Shown here piece after piece: positions 16,558-25,406 of a stretch of DNA of 64,000 nt. Positions within the stretch are counted from its first letter, which is position 1. Every line of letters starts with the position of its first letter. Source of the stretch: an uncultured Pseudomonadota bacterium. GTDB taxonomy: Bacteria; Pseudomonadota; Gammaproteobacteria; Steroidobacterales; Steroidobacteraceae. Both the position numbers and the translations under genes were made by a program. The DNA lies in assembly GCA_946479515.1 (NCBI GenBank), contig CAMLGF010000002.1, positions 1 to 64,000 of the forward strand, in the 5' to 3' direction. A model generated the notes under the pieces. That model saw nothing but the letters and a program-made list of their open reading frames with translations. It was not told where the DNA came from and did no database searches.

Positions 16558-17931
16558 TCAGTCGATCAGGCGATTGCCGGCTGCGACCCTGGCGTACCAG
16601 TATCCGGACTCCTTGATCGCGCGCGCCTGACCATTCGCGAAATCCACATGCACCAGGCCGAAGCGCTGCGAATAGCCGCGCGCCCATTCGAAATTGTCGA
16701 GCAGGCTCCAGTGGTGGTAGCCGCGCACGGGCGCGCCGTCGCGGATCGCGCGCGCCAGCTCGCGCAGATGGTCGCGTAGATAGTCCATGCGCAGCACGTC
16801 GTGGACGCGGCCGCCGGCGTCCGGACCGACATTGCACGCCGCACCGTTCTCGGTGACTTCGATGGGTAGGTTTCCCGTCTCGGCTGCCATGCGCATGACG
16901 ATGTCGTACAGGCCGGCGGGATGGATGTCCCAGCCGATGTCGGTGGTGCGACTGACTCCGGGCGCCTTGGCCCATTCGACCTGCACCGGCAGGCCGGGTA
17001 CGCCGTTTCCGTCGGGCGCATGCCTGACCAGCGAGGGCGAGTAGTAGTTGAGCCCGAGAAAATCCAGTGGCGCACGCACGCGGGCGTCGTCGCCAGAGCG
17101 CCAGTCGAGCAGCGCATCCTGCTGGTCGGCAGGCAACACACCGCTGGGGTAGTGCCCCCGCAACGCTGGCAGGATGAACCAGAGATTCTGAAATCGATGC
17201 CAGCGCTCGGCTGCCGCCAGGTCCGCATACGAATCAGTCGCGGGGAGCATCGGCGCGACGTCGAACGCGCTGCCGACCTGCAATCCCCGATCGATCGCCT
17301 TCAGCGCACGGAAGGCCTCGCCCTGCGCGAGATTGACGGTATGCGTCGCCCGCAGGTACGCCGAAGGTTCCTTGCGACCCGGCGCATGCACGCCGAGCAG
17401 GTAGCCGGCACCGGTGAAGGTCTTTGGCTCGTTGAAGATGAGCCAGTGCCTCACCCGGTCCGACAACGCCGCGGCCACGCTCGAGGCGTAATCGCTGAAG
17501 CGCTGCGCAGTGTCCCGATTGGGCCAGCCGCCCTGATCCTCGAGGGCCTGCGGCAGATCCCAATGGTAAAGCGTCGCCAGGGGGCGGATTCCGGCCCGCA
17601 ACAGCGCGTCGACCAGCCGATCGTAGTACGCGAGCCCGCGAGGGTTCGCACGTCCCTGGCCGTCCGGCTGAATGCGGGGCCACGAGATCGAAAATCGATA
17701 ACTGGTCAGATTGAGCCGCCGCAGGAGAGCGACGTCTTCTTCATATCGATGGTAGCTGTCGCATGCGACGTCGCCCGTATCGCCCTCGTGGGTGGCGCCC
17801 GCGGTGTGCGCAAAGCGGTCCCAGATCGATTCGCCACGCCCATCCGCGCCGGCGGCCCCTTCGATCTGATAAGCCGCAGTGGCCGCGCCCCACCAGAAGC
17901 CTTCGGGGAACTCGCTCGGGTCGCCATTCAT
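16558..17931 (-). CDS. GH1 beta-glucosidase
   Basis: 457 residues from ATG 17931. An open frame 40 codons longer exists, but the GH1 N-terminus FPEGFWWGAATAAYQIEG begins 7 residues after this ATG, and GAGAAG lies upstream. The acid/base glutamate is in FNEPKTF (Glu168) and the nucleophile is in VTENGAA (Glu361). The full barrel is intact with ESIWDRF and the C-terminal WSLLDNFEWARGY. No signal peptide with this start, so it is a cytosolic enzyme for imported beta-glucosides, complementary to the exported GH3 enzyme. Divergent from the MFS permease gene across a long regulatory region. Confidence 0.93.
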   Translation of the reverse strand: MNGDPSEFPEGFWWGAATAAYQIEGAAGADGRGESIWDRFAHTAGATHEGDTGDVACDSYHRYEEDVALLRRLNLTSYRFSISWPRIQPDGQGRANPRGLAYYDRLVDALLRAGIRPLATLYHWDLPQALEDQGGWPNRDTAQRFSDYASSVAAALSDRVRHWLIFNEPKTFTGAGYLLGVHAPGRKEPSAYLRATHTVNLAQGEAFRALKAIDRGLQVGSAFDVAPMLPATDSYADLAAAERWHRFQNLWFILPALRGHYPSGVLPADQQDALLDWRSGDDARVRAPLDFLGLNYYSPSLVRHAPDGNGVPGLPVQVEWAKAPGVSRTTDIGWDIHPAGLYDIVMRMAAETGNLPIEVTENGAACNVGPDAGGRVHDVLRMDYLRDHLRELARAIRDGAPVRGYHHWSLLDNFEWARGYSQRFGLVHVDFANGQARAIKESGYWYARVAAGNRLID

Positions 17932-18306
17932 TGCATGCTTCTCGTGCTGCGCGGTGCCCGTTGCGGAGCGGGGCAACGATTGTAACAACTCGCCGCCTGC
18001 GGATCGGGGCTGACACGCGGCGGCCGGCGCCGCCAGGCTCGCGCCCGCCAAGGCGGGCGCATCGACGCCATTGGAATCGATCTAGTTAGTCAGGTTCGCG
18101 AGAGAATCTCGGGGCGTTTCCAATTTGCGACAACGCCAGCGGCACCATCCAGTTTCTGACCGCTGACGTCGATCGTTGTCCGCCGCAAGACATGATGTCT
18201 GTCTCGCGCCGGCGAGCGATGTCCTGCCGCCGGCCGCCTGCGCGGGACAATCCGGATTCGGCGGCGCCGATTCGACGTAATGAACGCGGCGGGCGTGACA
18301 ACGAGA

Positions 18307-18330
18307 CAAACTAGTCACCGGAGTAGTTTG
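18307..18330. promoter_or_regulatory. 24-bp imperfect palindrome, putative operator
   Basis: CAAACTA and TAGTTTG (7-bp perfect arms) flank a 10-base centre; nine of twelve symmetric positions pair. The size and symmetry suit a dimeric repressor site. No cognate regulator gene is adjacent, the nearest being the IclR gene 7 kb away with a different candidate site. Confidence 0.4.
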
Positions 18331-18422
18331 AACGCGTCGCGGGTTGCGACTCGCCGGCGCATACGCTAAAAGGGCGGCCCACCAAAAAAACGCGCCTCGC
18401 GACCTGAGGGGGTCCGGGGTTC

Positions 18423-18438
18423 CTGGCATCCATGCCAG
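18423..18438. promoter_or_regulatory. 16-bp perfect palindrome upstream of the permease/cluster
   Basis: CTGGCAT-CC-ATGCCAG is a perfect inverted repeat with 7-bp arms and a 2-base centre, about 45 bases before the MFS ATG. It could be an operator for the long plus-strand gene group, or a short mRNA hairpin in the leader. Confidence 0.45.
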
Positions 18439-18481
18439 TAGTAAGGCAAGTAGCAAGGCTAGGGAAGCCCGAGGTCCTGCG

Positions 18482-19858
18482 ATGCGAGATTCTGCTTCGA
18501 AAGCACACCCGTTGACGTGGGTGCCGACCGGCTACGTCACCATGGCGCTCACCTACAACATGCTGACCGCCGCGGCGGTGGTCATGTTCAGCAACCTGGG
18601 CATGGATAACGCGAGGGCGGCTGAATATGCGAGCGCGCTCGGCATCGCTTACACGATCAAGCCGTTGTTCGCCGCATTCCTGGAGATGTACAAGTCGAAG
18701 AAGTTCTTCGTGCTCAGCACGCAGGTTCTGCTGGGAATCGGCTACCTGGCGATAGCGGCGATCATGGAACTACCGAACTACCTGACGCTCATGATGGTGC
18801 TCTTCTGGGTGCTGTCGTTCCTGGGATCGGCGCAGGACATCACGACCGATGGGGTGTATGTCACCTCACTGGATGCGCAGAGCCAGGCGAAGTATTGCGG
18901 CTGGCAGAGCCTGAGCTGGAACTTCGGCAAGCTCGCGATGATGAGCATCATGGTCGGGTTGAGCGGCTACTTCCACGAGCAGGTCTTCGGCAACGAGCCG
19001 CATGCCCGCGGAGAAGTCTGGGTGGATTCCTGGCAGATCATATTCTTCATCCTCGGTATCGTGATGCTGGCCATGGCCATCTGGCACTGGCGCGAAATGC
19101 CCGACGGCGCGCGGCCCGAGCACGCGCCGAAGAACTCTCGTGAGGCGGTGCGGACCCTCGCCGAGGCATTCACGTCGTTCTTCCGGAAGAAGGGCATCTG
19201 GCTGATGATCGCCTTCGCCCTGCTGTTTCGCGTCAGCTACGGATTCCTGCTCGCGCCCAGCATGCTGTTCATGAAGGACAGCGTCGAGAACGGCGGGCTG
19301 TTGCTGACCAATCAGGAATTCGGAGTCATCTACGGGACGTATGGCCTGCTGGCCAACATCGTCGGCTCGCTGATCGGCGGCGCCTACGTCGCCCGGAAAG
19401 GCCTGGAGCGCGCGCTGTTCCCGTTGTGTTGCGCAATAAACATTCCGAATGTCACCTTCCTGCTGCTGGCGATCTACCAACCCAGCAGCCATCTGCTGAT
19501 CAGCGCCGGTGTCGTGATCGAGCAGTTCTTCTTCGGGATCGGTTCGGTCGGCTTCATGATCTACCTCATGCAGCAGCTCGCGCCAGGCAAGTTCGCCACG
19601 GCCCACTATGCGTTCGGCACCGGTCTGATGGCCCTGTGCATGATCCTGACCGGCATGGTCAGTGGCCATCTCCAGGAGAGCATGGGCTACACGGCTTACT
19701 TCATCTTCGTGATGGTGGCGACGATACCGTCGTTCATCGTCTGCTGGATCGCGCCATTCCACGTCAGACACGCGGTTGGCGAGGCGGCGGCCGGCCAGGC
19801 TGCGGCCGACGGGGACGTCATGCAGTCGCGCGACCGGCCGGCGGCCGGGCGCGCCTAG
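18482..19858 (+). CDS. MFS permease, AmpG/acetyl-CoA-transporter-like
   Basis: 458 residues from ATG 18482; the open frame 46 codons upstream is basic and not conserved-looking. About twelve transmembrane helices. AQDITTDGVYV in helix 4-5 matches the AmpG-type QDI..D signature of muropeptide and sugar-peptide permeases. The C-terminus is an Ala-rich cytosolic tail. It imports or exports a small solute across the inner membrane; the substrate is unknown. It heads the plus-strand gene group, 75 bases ahead of the first radical SAM gene, and is divergent from GH1, so it could serve either the glycosidase island or the biosynthetic cluster. Confidence 0.82.
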   Translation: MRDSASKAHPLTWVPTGYVTMALTYNMLTAAAVVMFSNLGMDNARAAEYASALGIAYTIKPLFAAFLEMYKSKKFFVLSTQVLLGIGYLAIAAIMELPNYLTLMMVLFWVLSFLGSAQDITTDGVYVTSLDAQSQAKYCGWQSLSWNFGKLAMMSIMVGLSGYFHEQVFGNEPHARGEVWVDSWQIIFFILGIVMLAMAIWHWREMPDGARPEHAPKNSREAVRTLAEAFTSFFRKKGIWLMIAFALLFRVSYGFLLAPSMLFMKDSVENGGLLLTNQEFGVIYGTYGLLANIVGSLIGGAYVARKGLERALFPLCCAINIPNVTFLLLAIYQPSSHLLISAGVVIEQFFFGIGSVGFMIYLMQQLAPGKFATAHYAFGTGLMALCMILTGMVSGHLQESMGYTAYFIFVMVATIPSFIVCWIAPFHVRHAVGEAAAGQAAADGDVMQSRDRPAAGRA

Positions 19859-19933
19859 CACGACACCGGTCGCCAACACCAAATCGAATCTTCAGGTTGC
19901 CGAACGGCAGACGCCTGACTAGTGGGAGAGTTC

Positions 19934-20917
19934 ATGGATCAGCGGGTGAGCAGGGTGGAGAAGATCGTGGGAGTCGAGCAGCAGACTCCCGAGATCGGCA
20001 ACATTCTGGTCGTGGACTGGAGTCTGGGCAACACCTGCAACTACACCTGCACGTATTGCCCCGCCGAGACTCACAGCGGCTCGCATCCATTCATGGACAT
20101 CGAGCAGGTGCTGGCCTTCTCGAGGCGCATCAATGAGCACTATCGCGAGGGCTTGGGGCGTGAGATCTGCTTCCTGTACACGGGTGGCGAGGTCACGCTG
20201 TTCAAGGATTTCATTCCGCTCATCAAGGCGCAGCACCTGGCGGGCAACAGGATCGGGATCAGCACCAATGGTTCGCGGCCCGTGCGCTACTGGGAACAGG
20301 CGCGCAAGTATCTCGACTACGTCAGCATCAGCTACCACTCGGACCACACGCGGCTGAAGCACTTCATCCGCGTCATCAACACGATCAAGGATCACGTGCA
20401 GGCGCACGTGAACATCATGGTCAAACCGCAGTACTTCGATCAGTGCATCGAGGCAGCGTACCGGACTCACGAGGAAACCAGCGAGGTGACGATCGACGTG
20501 CAGATCGTCCTCGAGGATTTCCAGCGGCCGTACCCGTACACCGACGGGCAGAGAGAGAAGATCATGAGCGTCAGCAGGGAGATCAACGAGAAGCTCAAGC
20601 TGACGCGCGAACGCAAGCCGTTTCGCGGCCTCATGAAGCTGCGCTATGACGATGGCACGCACGAGCTGATCAAGGCGGGCGACATCATCATCAGGAAGCT
20701 CAACTCCTGGAAAGGCTGGAAGTGCAATGTCGGCATCGAGGAACTCGTCGTGAACATGCACGGCGACATCTTTCCCAGCTGGTGCGGGAAGGTGGGCAGG
20801 ATCGGCAACGTTCGCGACGAGCACATCCGGTTTCCGAGCACCGGATATCTTTGCCCGCAGGATTGGTGCCCGGGCGGCATATCCGACATCATGGTCACCA
20901 AGACGAGGCTCGTCTAG
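19934..20917 (+). CDS. Radical SAM protein 1 with C-terminal cysteine-rich domain
   Basis: 327 residues from ATG 19934; GGGAGAG sits a few bases ahead, so the upstream in-frame GTG at 19922 is less likely. The radical SAM cluster motif CNYTCTYC (Cys35, 39, 42) follows a beta strand ending VVDWSLGNT. FLYTGGEVTLF is the SAM-binding GGE-type motif. A C-terminal region with cysteines near 265, 285 and 314/319 (CNVGIEELVVNMHGD, SWCGKV, LCPQDWCPGG) resembles a SPASM/auxiliary-cluster domain. Reaction unknown. First gene of the tightly packed cluster; the OYE gene begins 4 bases after its stop. Confidence 0.85.
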   Translation: MDQRVSRVEKIVGVEQQTPEIGNILVVDWSLGNTCNYTCTYCPAETHSGSHPFMDIEQVLAFSRRINEHYREGLGREICFLYTGGEVTLFKDFIPLIKAQHLAGNRIGISTNGSRPVRYWEQARKYLDYVSISYHSDHTRLKHFIRVINTIKDHVQAHVNIMVKPQYFDQCIEAAYRTHEETSEVTIDVQIVLEDFQRPYPYTDGQREKIMSVSREINEKLKLTRERKPFRGLMKLRYDDGTHELIKAGDIIIRKLNSWKGWKCNVGIEELVVNMHGDIFPSWCGKVGRIGNVRDEHIRFPSTGYLCPQDWCPGGISDIMVTKTRLV

Positions 20918-20921
20918 TTCG

Positions 20922-21893
20922 ATGCATCACCCGGGCGTCGGACATGAATTGCGGGATCGGCCAGGCATCGCGCCCAGCCAACGCCAGCTTTTCGAAAGCC
21001 TGTGCATCGGCGGCGGCCTGCGCCTGAAGAGCCGCGTGATCCTCGCGCCGCTGTACTACGAGTGGCAGTTCGGTTCGCGTGCGTTCATGAAGTTTTTCGA
21101 GTCGCGTGCCAAGGGCGGCGTGGCGCTCGCCATGGTGCCCGTGCCGACCCATGGAGGCCTCGGCGACCTGGAGAAGACCTCGTTCGCGCAGAAGTCGCGG
21201 ACGTTCATCGAGTCGATGCACGGTTACGGGTGCAAGGTCGTGCCGCAGCTGTTCTCCGGAAACGGTGAGCAGGCCAACGAAATGAACCGCGCGCAGCTCG
21301 GCGCGCTGCCCGGCGAGTTTGCCCGGGCAGCATGCACGCTCGAGGCCCTGGGCTACGACGGGGTGGGTATTCACGGCGCGCACCACTCACTGTTCATGTC
21401 GCTGGTTTCGCCGGTGATCAACACCCGAACGGACGAGTTCGGCGGCTGCGAGGCCAATCGCTTTCGCCTGCCCCTGGAAACGGTGCGCGCGATGCGCGTG
21501 GCAGCCAGCGGCCTGCCGATCTTTTACCGGTTCAGTGCGGTCGATTTCGTCGACGGCGGCTTCGATATCGGCATGGCGGTCGGCCTGGCGATGCAGCTCG
21601 AGGGCGCCGGTGCCGCCTGCATCGACGTTTCCGCCGGTGGCACGGTCGTTTCTCCGCAATACTCGGACGCGCCGCAGGATGCGGCGGGCGAAGCCTGTTT
21701 CGCCCCGTACGCCGCTGCGATCAGGCAGCGGGTGCGCATCCCGGTCATCGTGGCCGGTCGCATCAATACCCGAGAGACGGCCGAGCACATCATCCGTAAC
21801 GGCATGGCCGACGCGGTGGCGATTGGCCGCCTCCTGGTCAAGAACGCCCGGTGGCCCAACGAGGCGGCTGCGGAGGCCGGGAACGCCTCATGA
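20922..21893 (+). CDS. Old Yellow Enzyme family FMN oxidoreductase
   Basis: 323 residues with the OYE/NADH:flavin oxidoreductase barrel. The N-terminal FMN strand is RVILAPLYYE. The substrate-site segment is GVGIHGAHHSLFMSLVSPVINTRTDEFGG, with the paired His. The phosphate-binding end is VIVAGRINTRETAEHIIRNG followed by GRLLVKN. Family members reduce activated C=C bonds with NAD(P)H via FMN. No iron-sulfur domain is fused, so it is the short form. It lies between two radical SAM genes, and its TGA overlaps the SDR start (ATGA), which implies coupled translation and a role in the same pathway. The substrate is unknown. Confidence 0.88.
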   Translation: MHHPGVGHELRDRPGIAPSQRQLFESLCIGGGLRLKSRVILAPLYYEWQFGSRAFMKFFESRAKGGVALAMVPVPTHGGLGDLEKTSFAQKSRTFIESMHGYGCKVVPQLFSGNGEQANEMNRAQLGALPGEFARAACTLEALGYDGVGIHGAHHSLFMSLVSPVINTRTDEFGGCEANRFRLPLETVRAMRVAASGLPIFYRFSAVDFVDGGFDIGMAVGLAMQLEGAGAACIDVSAGGTVVSPQYSDAPQDAAGEACFAPYAAAIRQRVRIPVIVAGRINTRETAEHIIRNGMADAVAIGRLLVKNARWPNEAAAEAGNAS

Positions 21894-22825
21894 AGATCCT
21901 GATCACGGGCGCCTCGGGGTTCATCGGCTCCCATCTCGTCAAGCATTTCTCGCGGGCCGGGCACGAGGTGACGGCGTTCTGCCGCACGCCGCGGAAGATC
22001 TCCTCTCTGGCGCTGGGCAACGTGCGCGTGGTGCAAGGCCTGATCGAAGACTTCGCCGTGGTGGACGGGCTCGTGAAGGACCAGGAAGCCGTGATCCACT
22101 GCGCGCTCGGTTGGGGTACGACGGCGGTCGAGATGATGAGGCTGGACACGTTGCCGGCGGTGCACCTCTTCGAGCGCGCCATCGCGGCCAAGGTCCGCAA
22201 GATCGTCCACACATCGTCCAGCGTGGCTGTCGGCGAATACCGCACGCTCATGGACGAGGACAGCGTCTGCCGGCCGCTGGATCTCTACAGCGCCACCAAG
22301 GCCGCCACGGAAGCCTATCTACTGGCGCTGTCCCGGTCATGCGACACGGAATGCAACATCATTCGCCCGATCTACACGTTCGGCGAACCGGCAGCCACGG
22401 GTTGCACGACCCAACCCGACCGCCGCTTCTGGAATTTCGCGCAAGCCGCCCTCGAGGGCAGGGACATCACGTTGATCAAGAACGACGGCACCCAGCTAAT
22501 GTGGATTGGCGATCTGGTCAGGTTGTACGAACACTTTCTGCAGTCTTCGTGCACGAGAGCCGTCGTGAATGCGGGCAGCGACCGCCAATACTGCTGGCAA
22601 GACATCGCCGCCGCGATCATCACCCGGCTGCGGTCACCGAGCCGCCTGGTCCTCGAGGACACGGGCTGGCGCCGCGATGGCAGCCTCTGGTGCAACGCCA
22701 GGATGAAAGCCGTCCTCCCCGGTGCCGGCGACTGTTCCGGGCACCTCGAAGAACACATCGACTACGTCTGCAGCAGCACGGCGGCGCGGGTATCCGCGCC
22801 GGCGAGGGCCGGGGTGGTGGCATGA
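21890..22825 (+). CDS. NAD-dependent epimerase/dehydratase (extended SDR)
   Basis: 311 residues from ATG 21890 (ATGA overlap with the OYE gene); upstream open frame is a shadow. The NAD loop GASGFIG (7-13) and catalytic YxxxK pair DLYSATK (Tyr133, Lys137) with the upstream HTSSSVAVG are intact. Extended SDRs of this type oxidise, epimerise or dehydrate nucleotide-sugars or similar polyols. The C-terminal substrate domain covers about 170-300. Its own TGA overlaps the next ATG (radical SAM 2). In context it could generate the keto group that the aminotransferase later uses (inference). Confidence 0.88.
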   Translation: MKILITGASGFIGSHLVKHFSRAGHEVTAFCRTPRKISSLALGNVRVVQGLIEDFAVVDGLVKDQEAVIHCALGWGTTAVEMMRLDTLPAVHLFERAIAAKVRKIVHTSSSVAVGEYRTLMDEDSVCRPLDLYSATKAATEAYLLALSRSCDTECNIIRPIYTFGEPAATGCTTQPDRRFWNFAQAALEGRDITLIKNDGTQLMWIGDLVRLYEHFLQSSCTRAVVNAGSDRQYCWQDIAAAIITRLRSPSRLVLEDTGWRRDGSLWCNARMKAVLPGAGDCSGHLEEHIDYVCSSTAARVSAPARAGVVA

Positions 22826-23985
22826 GGGAGTTCACCGACGAGGGCACGCTCAAGAAGCCCAAGGACATGCGGGGAAAGATCTGCCTGCAGCCTTTCACCA
22901 ATGTCGACGTGCACAGCAATGGCGGCGTCCGTTGCTGCAGCGAGTCGTGGATGCGCGCCTGGGTCGGCAACATCAAGGACCAGTCGTTGAGCGAGATCTG
23001 GAACGGTGACGCCATCAAGCAGATCCGCTCGAGCATCCTCGACGGCTCGTACAGCTTCTGCGATTGGCACCAGTGCCCGTTCTACAGCAACGACGAGCAC
23101 TACCTGTTCACACGCGCCGAGCTCGAGGACCCGTCGAGCCTGGATCCGGTGCGGCGTGCCCGCGTGATGAAGCACAAGAACTGGATCCGGGCCATTCTCG
23201 ACGGCAAGACCGAGGTCGACATCCACCCGGCGAACTACAACTTCGCCTACGACGAGTCCTGCAACCTGGCATGTCCGAGCTGCCGCACCAGGACCATCGG
23301 CTTCGTGAGGGGGCCGGAGTACGAGGCAAGAAAGCAGATCCAGGACGACGTCCTGACGTTCATCGAATCTGCGGGCTTCAACAATGTCGGCCGCATCAAC
23401 ATCTCGGGGTCGGGGGAGCCGTTCTCGTCGAAAGTCTTCCGCGAGTTCCTCTACAACTTCGATGGCGAGGCGCGCAAGAACCTCGACATCAACATCCAGT
23501 CGAACGGCGTACTGTTCGATGAGAACGCCTGGCAGAAAATGCACAAGATCCAGGCGAACATCAACGAAGTGCTGATCTCGATCGATGCCAGTACCGAGGA
23601 AACCTACGACAAGGTGCGGGTCAACGGCGATTTCCCGAAGCTGATGTCGAACCTGCAATTCCTGAGCACCCTCTACAAGGCGGGCAAGATCAGGCGGCTG
23701 ATGCTCGCGTTCGTCGTCCAGCAGTTGAACTTCCGCGAGATGCGCGGCGCGATCGAGCTCGGCAAAGCGCTCGGCGTGGAGCGCATCGTCTTCAACCTGC
23801 TCAACGACTGGGAGACCTGGACCAAGGAGCAGTACGAGAGGAACGCCATCTGGAAGAGCTTTCACCCGGAATTTCCGGCCTTCATCGAAACCTTGCGGGA
23901 CCCCGTGTTTGCCGACCCGATCGTCGATCTGGGCAACATGAAGCAGTACCGGGAGATCGCCGCCGCGTCCGGGCCGCAGGCTTGA
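22822..23985 (+). CDS. Radical SAM protein 2, N-terminal twitch/SPASM-like region
   Basis: 387 residues from ATG 22822 (ATGA overlap). Unusual order: a cysteine-rich region comes first (Cys21, 38, 39, 80, 85 in KICLQPFTNVDVHSNG, VRCC, FCDWHQC). The radical SAM core follows, with CNLACPSC at Cys147, 151 and 154 and the GSGEPF SAM motif near 200. The N-terminal part reads like the SPASM/twitch element that usually follows the core and may bind an auxiliary [4Fe-4S] cluster. The long frame open upstream of the ATG belongs to the opposite reading of the SDR and OYE genes and was rejected. Reaction unknown; related to radical SAM protein 3. Confidence 0.85.
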   Translation: MREFTDEGTLKKPKDMRGKICLQPFTNVDVHSNGGVRCCSESWMRAWVGNIKDQSLSEIWNGDAIKQIRSSILDGSYSFCDWHQCPFYSNDEHYLFTRAELEDPSSLDPVRRARVMKHKNWIRAILDGKTEVDIHPANYNFAYDESCNLACPSCRTRTIGFVRGPEYEARKQIQDDVLTFIESAGFNNVGRINISGSGEPFSSKVFREFLYNFDGEARKNLDINIQSNGVLFDENAWQKMHKIQANINEVLISIDASTEETYDKVRVNGDFPKLMSNLQFLSTLYKAGKIRRLMLAFVVQQLNFREMRGAIELGKALGVERIVFNLLNDWETWTKEQYERNAIWKSFHPEFPAFIETLRDPVFADPIVDLGNMKQYREIAAASGPQA

Positions 23986-24010
23986 AGGCGATCGCGGCAG
24001 GGACGGACAG

Positions 24011-25390
24011 ATGGGTAATCAGAAGATGGAGCTGCGCAGCTGCACGGCGGCCCGGTCCAAGACGAAGTTGATCATCAGCAACGGCAGCGAGCGCGGCGAT
24101 TACATCGACTGCGTGCAGATGCAGGGCAGTTTCGCCTCGCCGCACGATGGCGTGCAGCTCATGAAGACCTGGTATCCGAGCGATCCGAAGTGGAACAACG
24201 TGACCAAGATCTCGCGCGCCCACCCGCACGTCGCCTCGAGCTACGCCTGGGATCACGACTATGACGATTACTGGCCACTGGACTTCGACCTGGCCGACGG
24301 CGCGACCGAGCGCCAGCTGCGGCAGATCAAGTCGATCGGGGCGGACGTGCATCTCACGTTGACTCTCGACATGTCGTTGGCCGACGAGGAGCTGGTGGCC
24401 ATCTTCCGCCGGCTCGGCAACTTCGGCACCGTCTACCTGCGAATCAATCATGAGGCCAATGGCCGCTGGTTCAGGCATCACAAGCTGCACAGCCGCGCCG
24501 AGATCAACGATTTCTTCGTGCGCTGCCATCGGCTGGTCAAATGCCATGCCCCGAACATCCGGACGGTGTTCAGCCTGACCGCCGACATCTTCGTGGGCGA
24601 TCAGACCAACAGCGTCGTCACGCGCGAGTTTGCCCATCTCGGCAGGGGCGAGCTGCAGGAAGCGCTCGGCATCGCCGACTACTGGTCTCTGGACAAGTAC
24701 GTCACGCTCAACTGGGGATGGCCCCACGCCACGCCGGCAAACTCCTCCAACTACTTTTCCGGGACGGTGGACACCTGGTGGCGACTCATCGAGGAGGCCT
24801 ACCTGCTGATGATCGCGGCGAACGGCGGCGTGATGAAGCCCCTGTTCCTGCACGAGTTCAATTCGGATTCGGATGTGGTGGGCGAGAGCGGTCAGGCGGA
24901 GGCCATCACCCAGGTCTATCGGCGGATCGAGCAGAGCGATTTGCCGTGGCTGGAAGGCATCTGCTTCTATCAATATTGCGATGAAGGGGGGCTGGGACTG
25001 CTCCGGGGTCGGGACGGCGACTACGTCCGGACCAAATCCATGGCTGCCTATGAAGACGTACTGAGGCGGGCGGCACCGGCAATAACCGAAGCAGAGTCGG
25101 CGTGGCAGCATGCCCACTTCTCTTTCGGCTGGCAGAGCGCAACCGCCATCAAGGGTCTTGCCGTCCATCTCGCGGAGCCGGGCAAGCGTTTCACCAACCG
25201 CTTCGAAATGCCCGTCTACCTGGTGGACAAGGGCCATTGGAAACTGCTGGCCACGGGCGAGAGCGCGGCTATCGCCGGCACCGGGGTGCAGTTCTTCGTT
25301 CCACCGGCGATGTCCAGGGGTCAGCTGCGCTACGTCACCACCGTGCACGACGTCGCTGCGCGCCTGTCGACCATGCTCTCGGCCGCCTGA
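24011..25390 (+). CDS. GH26-like TIM-barrel glycoside hydrolase
   Basis: 459 residues without a signal peptide. The barrel shows two glutamates in clan GH-A positions: an acid/base-like RINHEANGRWF (Glu148), very close to the HE.NG.WF of GH26 mannanases, and a nucleophile-like LFLHEFNSDS (Glu282). The C-terminal 100 residues form a small beta domain with no recognised family. Cytosolic location and position among biosynthetic genes are unlike polysaccharide-degrading GH26 enzymes, which are exported. A role in trimming or transglycosylating a pathway intermediate is possible but unproven. Genes on each side are 25 and 16 bases away. Confidence 0.6.
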   Translation: MGNQKMELRSCTAARSKTKLIISNGSERGDYIDCVQMQGSFASPHDGVQLMKTWYPSDPKWNNVTKISRAHPHVASSYAWDHDYDDYWPLDFDLADGATERQLRQIKSIGADVHLTLTLDMSLADEELVAIFRRLGNFGTVYLRINHEANGRWFRHHKLHSRAEINDFFVRCHRLVKCHAPNIRTVFSLTADIFVGDQTNSVVTREFAHLGRGELQEALGIADYWSLDKYVTLNWGWPHATPANSSNYFSGTVDTWWRLIEEAYLLMIAANGGVMKPLFLHEFNSDSDVVGESGQAEAITQVYRRIEQSDLPWLEGICFYQYCDEGGLGLLRGRDGDYVRTKSMAAYEDVLRRAAPAITEAESAWQHAHFSFGWQSATAIKGLAVHLAEPGKRFTNRFEMPVYLVDKGHWKLLATGESAAIAGTGVQFFVPPAMSRGQLRYVTTVHDVAARLSTMLSAA

Positions 25391-25406
25391 GCTGGATTCA
25401 CGGAGC

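Larger units (their letters stand above)
17932..18481. other. Long divergent intergenic region with inverted repeats
   Basis: 550 bases between the GH1 start (minus strand) and the MFS permease start (plus strand). No convincing gene was found; short open frames here lack ribosome sites and family features. It holds two inverted repeats, listed separately at 18307-18330 and 18423-18438, and must contain the promoters for both directions. The second repeat lies about 45 bases upstream of the permease start. Confidence 0.6.
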
